Assembly: GCA_964617875.1 (NCBI GenBank)
Contig: CAZUAI010000054.1
Coordinates: 1 to 36,922 of the forward strand
Direction of reading: 5' to 3'
Origin: CAZMVY01 sp964617875
GTDB lineage: Bacteria > Planctomycetota > Phycisphaerae > UBA1845 > PWPN01
DNA length: 36,922 bases
Part shown: positions 8,490 to 14,938 of the stretch, in pieces
Layout: the number at the start of each line of letters is the position of its first letter
Position numbering within the stretch: the stretch's first letter is position 1
Translations under genes and position numbers: made by a program
The notes under the pieces: model-generated
What the model saw: the letters and a program-made list of their open reading frames with translations, nothing else
What the model was told of the DNA's origin: nothing
Databases searched by the model: none

Positions 8490-9623
8490 TCAGGCCCTCT
8501 GCCGGCCGCCGAGAAGGCACAGGCCGCCGCCCGCCAGCAGCATCAGCCACATCTCTGCGCCGAATGCCCCGCAGGCCGGGAAGAGCGACAACAGGCCGTC
8601 GGCCGCGCTCGCCTCCTTCTCCACCGTGATCTCGATGTCCCTGGAGCCCACGAGCGGGACCTTCGGCCGCGCGGTCCGCCCGGTCGCGTTCAGCAACTGG
8701 ACCAGCGTGTCGCCGGCGGCGCTGCCGGTCACCTCGTTGATGACCCGGGCGACCTCGGGGAGCGTCGGTCCGAGCGAAACCGTCGCGCCGCGACCGGCCG
8801 GCATGCTCCTGGCGCCGGCCTGCACGGCGGCGGTCAGCCGAAACGGCTCGCCCACCCGCGCGGCATACTCATAAGGAATCGCGACCTGCGGGATGGACAC
8901 GACCTTGACCGTCCCCAGGTCGGTCACCAGCCCGGTGAGGTCGAACACGACCAGGTTGTCCATGGTGACGGCGCCGCCGGTCTGCACCGCCGCCGTGCCG
9001 TCGGCCAGCCCGGTCAGCACCACGGACGCCGTCAGCGCGGTCTCGTCGCTCCCGTCCGGCTTGTGGTGTACGACGCTGAGTCCCATGTCCGCCGAGATGC
9101 CGCTCAGGTCCGTCACGCCCGCCTCGCTCCAGATCACCATGACGCCGTCGAGGTAGAAGCGGCTGCGCACGCGGAGCGCCGTGCCCTCTTCGGCGCCGAT
9201 GTCGGTCGTGGTGAACACGATTTCGCGCGTTTCCGTCGTCAGGCACCGGGACTCGTGCGAGAGCAGGGGATCGAGGGAGAACGCCACCGCGTTGAGCCCG
9301 AATTCGCCGGGCGAGGCCGTCTGGCTGATGCGCGGGTCGCGGAACGACGTGACGCCCCGGCCGGACGCCACCACTTCGCCCTCGGGATCCTTGCGGGTGA
9401 AGCCGGCGTCGGCGCCGATCGGCAGGTTGCTCGTGGTGAGGCCCGGGAAGCTGTCGAAGGCGAAATCGGAGTCCGTCAGCGAGCCGGCGGAATACTCGCG
9501 GACCTCGCTCTGCACGGTGGCCTCGAAGCTGCGGATCTCCGCGCGGGCCGCCGCCCCGCACGCCAGCACCCCGATGCCCACCCGACTGACAAGTCCCCAC
9601 GCTGCTGGTCTTCGCACGCGCAT
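8490..9623 (-). CDS. Secreted protein with C-terminal membrane/sorting-like tail
   Basis: The 377-aa start at ATG 9623 is fixed by a perfect AGGAGG SD and an immediate signal peptide (residues 1 to about 28, MRVRRPAAW...ARA). The mature part is rich in beta-strand-like Thr/Val/Ser segments and has no motif I recognise. The final ~30 residues read PACGAFGAEMWLMLL, then a glycine-rich hydrophobic stretch ending GGRQRA. This is a Cys, a single transmembrane segment and a short basic tail, the layout of C-terminal sorting signals (PEP-CTERM or MYXO-CTERM type), although no canonical PEP is present. It ends 5 nt before the bd-type oxidase gene, so it may be co-transcribed and surface-anchored near that complex. 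Function is unknown. Confidence 0.8.
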   Translation of the reverse strand: MRVRRPAAWGLVSRVGIGVLACGAAARAEIRSFEATVQSEVREYSAGSLTDSDFAFDSFPGLTTSNLPIGADAGFTRKDPEGEVVASGRGVTSFRDPRISQTASPGEFGLNAVAFSLDPLLSHESRCLTTETREIVFTTTDIGAEEGTALRVRSRFYLDGVMVIWSEAGVTDLSGISADMGLSVVHHKPDGSDETALTASVVLTGLADGTAAVQTGGAVTMDNLVVFDLTGLVTDLGTVKVVSIPQVAIPYEYAARVGEPFRLTAAVQAGARSMPAGRGATVSLGPTLPEVARVINEVTGSAAGDTLVQLLNATGRTARPKVPLVGSRDIEITVEKEASAADGLLSLFPACGAFGAEMWLMLLAGGGLCLLGGRQRA

Positions 9624-9672
9624 TCGTAGACCTCCTGGTCCGGCCACCGCGACATATAGCGTAGAAGCGCCC
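9624..9672 (-). promoter_or_regulatory. Promoter and SD region for the 9623 operon
   Basis: On the minus strand a GCTATATG box, a plausible -10 (CTATAT), lies about 35 nt before ATG 9623, with a TTTCGA box 16 nt upstream of it as a weak -35. A perfect AGGAGG precedes the ATG by about 8 nt. The SD is certain; the promoter is an eye call. It would drive the surface protein and possibly the oxidase and PQQ genes. Confidence 0.4.
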
Positions 9673-9875
9673 GCGTCGAAAGGCAACCTGTCACTGTTCC
9701 CGTCCTGGCGTATGCTCGCGGCGGATGGCACGGCGGCGAAAAACCACGATTCAGGAGAATCTTTCCAGGGCTTCGAGTGCCTCCCTCCGGGAAGCCGGCC
9801 TTGAAGTGATGACCCGTGGCCGGATCCCGGCGATTCACGAGTCTCCTCATCCCTTTCGGACTGGCCACTTCCGAT

Positions 9876-9975
9876 CCCCGGCGGCCGTGGGACTCGAACC
9901 CGTGCAGAACGGTTGCGGCCGAGGGGGCACACCTGCCGGTCGGGAGCGGCGGTCCCGCGCCAGCGCCCCGCCGCC
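9876..9975 (-). other. tRNA-like remnant (T-arm-like sequence) in the 9624-9975 gap
   Basis: The 352-nt gap between two minus-strand genes has no convincing ORF. On the minus strand it contains GGGTTCGAGTCCC, a textbook T-loop, followed by GGCCGCC (9886-9880). GGCGGC directly after the upstream stop (9975-9970) could pair with this as an acceptor stem. In between, GCCG/CGGC forms an anticodon-arm-like hairpin, and GTGTGCCCCC resembles a serine-type long variable arm. However, two of five T-stem pairs mismatch, the anticodon loop is not canonical (8 nt), T8 is absent and no CCA is encoded. I read it as a decayed tRNA or a chance T-arm rather than a working tRNA. Confidence 0.25.
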
Positions 9976-12900
9976 TCAGCGGTTCGCCGTCAGGAGTGTC
10001 GCGATGTTGTTGCCTTCGTACAGTTCGTCCACCCGCCCGTCCGGGTCGAGCACGACCCGATACGCCTTTGCCGGCGGGACGTGCTCGAATGTCAGCGTCT
10101 GCGTCACGGGATCGAACTCGGGCGCGTCGAGCCGTCCGGTTCGCCGCAAAGCCACGCGTTTCCAGCCGCCGTCGGCAGAGCCCGCCTCCAGCGCCACCGC
10201 GACGTTATCGACGGCCTCGCTGCCCATGCTGTGAACGGTCGCCGTCAGCGTGCCCGGTCCGGTCATGGCCAGGTCGCGGTCGGCGATGGCGAGGTCCGGC
10301 GCCGTGGCCGGCACGGCGACCGGCTCGAGGAGCCGCAGGTCCACCGCGTACGCCTTTCGGGGCGGGACGCGGACCTCGTAGGTGTCGAGCCGGCGCCGAT
10401 ACGTGAAGCGTTCGGGCGGACCCCAGCGATAGCGTTTGTTCGTTCTCTCGCCCGGCAGGATCTCGCCGTGCGATGCCGCATACACGCCCGGCGTCAGCCG
10501 CCAGATCCGCATGCCCACGCGAACCGGCTCATCGTGAAAGCTGTAGAGCCAGACGCGGAGCCGGTCGGCCGTGCTCGCGACGACCAGGGCGGCGAAGTGC
10601 GGGTCGGGCACCTCCCACGTCACGGCCATCGTCGGCGGCAGGCCGTCGCGCCAGTTGTGCAGGCCGCCGGTGTACGCGCCGAAGGATTCCCGGCTGCACG
10701 GCAGGCCCGCGCGGTCGGTCTGGAGCAGTTCCTCCGTCATCAGGCGGAAGTTGACGCGCATCGACTTCGCGGCCTGTTCGACGGCCCTGATGAGGGCGTC
10801 GAGATCGTTCGTGACCATGTAACGCTGGTACGGCGAAGCGAAGCGGAGGAGGTACTCCTCCATCGTCCGATCGCCGCTGAGCCATCGGAAGAGGGCCATC
10901 GTGTCCGTATGCGTGTCGCCCTGCTGGCCGCAGAGCACCCACTCGGGCGATCCGGGCTTGAGCCCCTCGCGTCTGAACAGCGGGCCGTACGAGGTCCGCA
11001 TGCAGTACTGGTACGTCGGCTCCAGGAACTTGCGGTCGCCCGTGAGCCAGTGTGCGGTCAGGAAACCGCCGTGGATCATGCCGCCCATGCCCGGCGGTTC
11101 GTTCGGGTCCGGCGCGTTGCTGGAGACCCAGTCCTCGGGCTTGCCGCTCGGGGGCGTCATGGTTCCGCTCGGGAAGAACAACTGGCCGGGGACGACGCCG
11201 GCCGGCTTGTTCGGGTACTCGGTCATGGTCTGCTCGCGCCAGCCGTCGACCCAGCTCAGGTACACCCGCTTCGCCTCGGCGTTGCCCCAGAACGCGAGGT
11301 GCTGAAGGTGCTTCATGGTCCGCGTGTTGTAGTGAACGTCGCCTTCCTGCTGGGGGGTCTGGCCGATGATGTCGTCGCCGTAGAAGCTGGATCGGAACCG
11401 GTAGTGGCCCGTCTGATCGACGCCCATGTAGATGTCACGAATGGTCTTGGCGGACCGCAGGTTTCGTTCGAACCAGAGCGGGTCGCCCCAGCGCAGGATC
11501 ATCATCGTCGGCTGCGTGTCGGTCGAGGGCTCGGCCGAGTGCTCGACGTCGCCGTAGCCGCTGAAGCCCCATTTCGGGTTGACCGCCGTGCCCCAGATGC
11601 CGTTGCAGAGCCGCTCGATGCCCGCCACGATCGCCGGGTCGCCGGTCGAGATGCACGCGAGCGGCCCCCAGTCGCGGAGGATCTCGCAGTCGTCCCCCCA
11701 GCCGCCGCCGAGTTCGCCCGTGTGACGCTGGCGTTTCGTGAACCACCAGTTCAGCACCGCGCACTGGCGGGCGTACAGCTCGCGGAGGTATCGCGCCCAG
11801 GCCGGCGCCGAGGACGTGTCGTCGATCAACTCGTCACCCCAGGGGATCTCGTCGCCGGTCAATTCGCGGAGGCTCTGGTTCTGCGGATACCGCTTCTTCA
11901 GCTCCGCGAACATGGCCTTCGGCACGGGCATGGCGTGGTCGCCGCCCTCCATCGCATGGGCGCGGAGGAGGCGAGCCTTGAAGAAGTACGCCTTGTCGTA
12001 GAAGGGGTTGTTCTCGCGTCCCATCGCCAGGATGGTGCCGGCCGTCAGCTCGCCGTCGGGGAGCCCCGCGAAACGGAGTACCGAGAGCGTCTGCACGCGG
12101 CGGCCGAGTTCGGCGTAGTCCTTCAACCGTTCGTCCGTCGGCTTCGACGCGGCAAGGTCGATCAGCATCTGTCCCGCCCGCTTGAAGTCATCGGCGGACG
12201 CCTCGTAATACAGGTGCCCCACGGCATAGGCGACGCCCGCCGCGCGCATCTCCGCATCCGGCAGCGTCAGGAAGACCTTTTCGGCCTCCTGCGGCCTGCC
12301 GGCGTTGAACAGGTCGATCGCCTTGCGCGTGGCCGGATCGGCCGTGCCCGCGGGCGCGGAGAGCCTGCGGTCCTCGTCGGAAACAAGCGGCAGCCCCCTG
12401 AGGCTGCCGACATAGCGCGGCGTGTCGGGGTGCGGCGTCTTCCGCTCGTACACCCTGACGTTATCGACGAGCATGCCGTTCCACGTCACCGTGCCGGCCA
12501 TGTCGAAGCCGGGGCCGCCGAGCGGGTCCTTGTCCGTCGCGGTCAGGAGGACCTTGCCATCGACCTCGAGCGTGAGCGTCTTGCCCTCCTTCATGCCGCA
12601 GATGCGGTGCACCTTGCCCGGCTGAATCCGCTCGGGGGGGTACCAGGTGTGCACCCACTCCATGTCGCGCCCGCCCTGGATCTGGTGCATCGTGTTGAGG
12701 TTGCCGCCGAAGGCCAGGAGGTACCCGCCATAACTGCCTGCGCCCTCCCGGCACGCGAGGCCGACGGACAGGTCGCACGGCGGCTTCTCCGGAGCGGCCT
12801 CCGCGTCGAACTCGACCCGCACGTCGGGGGCGAAGTGGCGGTTGATCCGGGCCAGGTGATGGCCGTCAAGGCCGTACTTGAGCCGGCCGTTCACGATCTC

Positions 12901-13050
12901 GGCCTTGCCCTCAATGATCCAGTCGGGGCCGACGGCCGCCCGCTCGAACCGGTCCTCGAACACGAGTTTCCACTCGTTGCGATCGAACGCCGCGGCCCGG
13001 CCGCCGAGGCCGAAGAGAACGCCGAGAAGGCTGCAATACAGGTACTTCAT
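9976..13050 (-). CDS. Large secreted protein: jelly-roll, alpha/alpha toroid, CARDB
   Basis: The product is 1024 aa. ATG 13050 is chosen because AGGAGG lies 7 nt upstream and a signal peptide (residues 1-21, MKYLYCSLLG...RAAA) follows at once. Residues about 22-195 look like a concanavalin/DUF1080-type jelly roll (LVFEDRFERAAVGPDW; DNVRVYERK at its end). A helical linker follows. A long Trp/His-rich region (about 380-760; GGGWGDDCEILRDWG, WGDPLWFERN, MIHGGFLTAHWLTGD) fits an (alpha/alpha)6 toroid as in GH-L clan or polysaccharide-lyase enzymes. The last ~95 residues are CARDB-like, ending VDELYEGNN. A polysaccharide hydrolase or lyase role is inferred; I cannot name the family or point to catalytic residues. 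It is divergent from the next gene across 130 nt. Confidence 0.85.
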   Translation of the reverse strand: MKYLYCSLLGVLFGLGGRAAAFDRNEWKLVFEDRFERAAVGPDWIIEGKAEIVNGRLKYGLDGHHLARINRHFAPDVRVEFDAEAAPEKPPCDLSVGLACREGAGSYGGYLLAFGGNLNTMHQIQGGRDMEWVHTWYPPERIQPGKVHRICGMKEGKTLTLEVDGKVLLTATDKDPLGGPGFDMAGTVTWNGMLVDNVRVYERKTPHPDTPRYVGSLRGLPLVSDEDRRLSAPAGTADPATRKAIDLFNAGRPQEAEKVFLTLPDAEMRAAGVAYAVGHLYYEASADDFKRAGQMLIDLAASKPTDERLKDYAELGRRVQTLSVLRFAGLPDGELTAGTILAMGRENNPFYDKAYFFKARLLRAHAMEGGDHAMPVPKAMFAELKKRYPQNQSLRELTGDEIPWGDELIDDTSSAPAWARYLRELYARQCAVLNWWFTKRQRHTGELGGGWGDDCEILRDWGPLACISTGDPAIVAGIERLCNGIWGTAVNPKWGFSGYGDVEHSAEPSTDTQPTMMILRWGDPLWFERNLRSAKTIRDIYMGVDQTGHYRFRSSFYGDDIIGQTPQQEGDVHYNTRTMKHLQHLAFWGNAEAKRVYLSWVDGWREQTMTEYPNKPAGVVPGQLFFPSGTMTPPSGKPEDWVSSNAPDPNEPPGMGGMIHGGFLTAHWLTGDRKFLEPTYQYCMRTSYGPLFRREGLKPGSPEWVLCGQQGDTHTDTMALFRWLSGDRTMEEYLLRFASPYQRYMVTNDLDALIRAVEQAAKSMRVNFRLMTEELLQTDRAGLPCSRESFGAYTGGLHNWRDGLPPTMAVTWEVPDPHFAALVVASTADRLRVWLYSFHDEPVRVGMRIWRLTPGVYAASHGEILPGERTNKRYRWGPPERFTYRRRLDTYEVRVPPRKAYAVDLRLLEPVAVPATAPDLAIADRDLAMTGPGTLTATVHSMGSEAVDNVAVALEAGSADGGWKRVALRRTGRLDAPEFDPVTQTLTFEHVPPAKAYRVVLDPDGRVDELYEGNNIATLLTANR

Positions 13051-13180
13051 TGCGCACCTCCTGGTGCATCGGGGCACCTGCGAAACCGCAGCATAGTAAC
13101 GTATCTTCAGGGCCTTCGTCCAACGGGCCCTTTCGCCGGCCGCGAACCTGTGCTATGCTGCGCCCCGAGGAGACCTCGAA
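13051..13180. promoter_or_regulatory. Divergent promoter region with an inverted CTATGCTGC pair
   Basis: Two identical 9-mers face away from each other. GCAGCATAG at 13088-13096 reads CTATGCTGC on the minus strand, and CTATGCTGC lies at 13153-13161 on the plus strand. Each contains TATGCT, a fair -10, placed 40 nt before ATG 13050 and 21 nt before ATG 13181. The plus-strand copy has TTTCGC 17 nt upstream. The pair may simply be two similar -10 elements, or a shared regulator site controlling both divergent secreted-protein genes. Confidence 0.4.
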
Positions 13181-14899
13181 ATGCGAATCGCTCTCGTTGC
13201 GTCCGCCGTCGGAATCGCCCTGGCCGCCCCGGTCGCGCACGCGTCCCCGCCGCCGGGCACGCTCGGCCACTACCGCGCCCTCCCGGGCGAGCCCGACGCA
13301 AAGGTGCCGTTCGACGCCGTGGATATTGTTTACGGCCCGCCGTCCGACGAAGGCGGCTCGCCGGGCGTCGCGTGGCAGCTCACGGTTCACGAGGCGCACG
13401 ATTCGAAGGGGCCGCCCCTGATGGAACTGCGTGCCGTGACGACGCGCGACCCGCTGGCGGACTCGCCGGAGCCGCTCGTCTTCCTGCGCTACCAGGTCAG
13501 CATCCCGGCGGCGCGCGAGGTGTTCGAGTACCGCAACGTGCACACCGGCACAGCGCTTCTGCCGACGTGGGGCGACTTTTCGAGGCTCTTCGTACCGCAG
13601 CCCGCCAGGGCCGCGCGGCGGCAGAACGGCATGCCGAACACGTGCGAGTACCTCGGCCACGTGCTTACGCTCATCCACACCGGCCAGAAGGCGGCGTGGC
13701 CCGCGTGGCCGGACGTGAAAGTGCTGAACCTCGACCCCGAACTGCTGATCGGCACGGGCCGCAACTTCAGGGACAAGGAAGGGCAGCGCCTGCCGCCCAG
13801 ACAGGAAGGGGAGAACTACACGTTCGTCCCGTTCACGGCGGACGACTACCGCGCCATGGTGGAGGCCGGGGTGAACCTGTTCGTGCATCCTCTCGCGGAG
13901 GCGTACGTCCGCAACGAGCCCGTGTTCTACCTCCGCGGCGCCGGCGGCAATGCGCCGCTGCGGTACCCCGCCGATCTCTACCGGAGCAACTACATCGGCG
14001 ACAACATGTTCATGGACGAGCCGACGTGCATCATGGTGGGCGACAAGCGGGTCCACACCACCCTCCGGTACTTCACGGACGCCGCGGCCCTGCTGACCAA
14101 GCGCGTGCGGGCCTGGTACCACTCCAAGGGCCACTACGGCGGGTACCAGCTCGAAAGCGAGTTCCGGAAGATGGGCGTCAGCTTCGGCGACATGCGCCTG
14201 GCGAACATCGACTACCCGTCCTGGGAGACGATCTACGAGACGGCGTACTACCAGCTTGCCGGCGGCCTCGCCGGGATCGTCCACGAGGGCCGCTACCAGC
14301 TCGACGAGTTCAACACGAACGTCAAGGCGTCCACGGGCCTCGATCGCAGGTTCACCGCCGAGGAGATGCTGCGCTACCACTACGCCTTCCTTCGCGGCGC
14401 CGCACGACGGTTCGACAAGGACTGGGGCACGAGCATCTACGGCCAGGCCGATCCGAAGATCTCGCCCCTTGCCGTGCGCCTGGCATACGACATGGGCGCC
14501 CGCTATCTGTGGTACTGGACGTCCGACCACGGTCACCATCTGCCGTGGCCCGAACAGATGGAGCTGACGAAGCTCATCCGCGAGCACGCGAAGGCCCGCC
14601 CGCGACCGTCGATCCGCGGCCCGCGTCCGACGCTCGACAAGCTCATCCTGATCCCGTACGGCTATTTCCTGACGCTCGAGTCGCCGACCGGCCGAAAGCA
14701 GCCGTTCGACCTCTGGTGGGTCCGCGAGATGGACGCGGAGGGCAGGAACGAGTCGTCCCAGCGCTACCGCCGGCTGATGCAGAAGGCGTGGAACGAGGTC
14801 GTCAAGGCGCTGGATGCGAAGGAGGACTTCGACATCAGCGTCGACGACGGCCATGCAACGTCCGGCTATCGAAAGGTCGTGCGTCTCACGGACGAGTAG
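13181..14899 (+). CDS. Secreted protein of unrecognised family, possibly glycosidase-like
   Basis: The 572-aa start at ATG 13181 has a GAGGAG SD about 9 nt upstream and a signal peptide (residues 1-21, MRIALVASAV...AHA). I do not recognise the family. Visible segments include LPTWGDFSRLFVPQ, KVLNLDPELLIGTGRNF, YYQLAGGLAGIVHEGRYQLDEF and DMGARYLWYWTSDHGHHLPW. The last of these looks like the end of a TIM-barrel strand with Asp/His residues facing an active site. Tyr, Trp and His are abundant in the C-terminal half. Context (flanked by carbohydrate-active-like genes) suggests an extracellular glycan enzyme. It is convergent with the GH116 gene, with 39 nt between the two stop codons. Coding is secure; function is not. 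Confidence 0.85.
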   Translation: MRIALVASAVGIALAAPVAHASPPPGTLGHYRALPGEPDAKVPFDAVDIVYGPPSDEGGSPGVAWQLTVHEAHDSKGPPLMELRAVTTRDPLADSPEPLVFLRYQVSIPAAREVFEYRNVHTGTALLPTWGDFSRLFVPQPARAARRQNGMPNTCEYLGHVLTLIHTGQKAAWPAWPDVKVLNLDPELLIGTGRNFRDKEGQRLPPRQEGENYTFVPFTADDYRAMVEAGVNLFVHPLAEAYVRNEPVFYLRGAGGNAPLRYPADLYRSNYIGDNMFMDEPTCIMVGDKRVHTTLRYFTDAAALLTKRVRAWYHSKGHYGGYQLESEFRKMGVSFGDMRLANIDYPSWETIYETAYYQLAGGLAGIVHEGRYQLDEFNTNVKASTGLDRRFTAEEMLRYHYAFLRGAARRFDKDWGTSIYGQADPKISPLAVRLAYDMGARYLWYWTSDHGHHLPWPEQMELTKLIREHAKARPRPSIRGPRPTLDKLILIPYGYFLTLESPTGRKQPFDLWWVREMDAEGRNESSQRYRRLMQKAWNEVVKALDAKEDFDISVDDGHATSGYRKVVRLTDE

Positions 14900-14938
14900 G
14901 TTGTGCGCTGTCTCGGGTGACACAACACCGACGAACGA

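Noticed and set aside
14900..14938. Bidirectional terminator between convergent genes (GTTGTG...CACAAC)
   Set aside because: Only a 6-bp stem with a 15-nt loop and no T-run; too weak to call.
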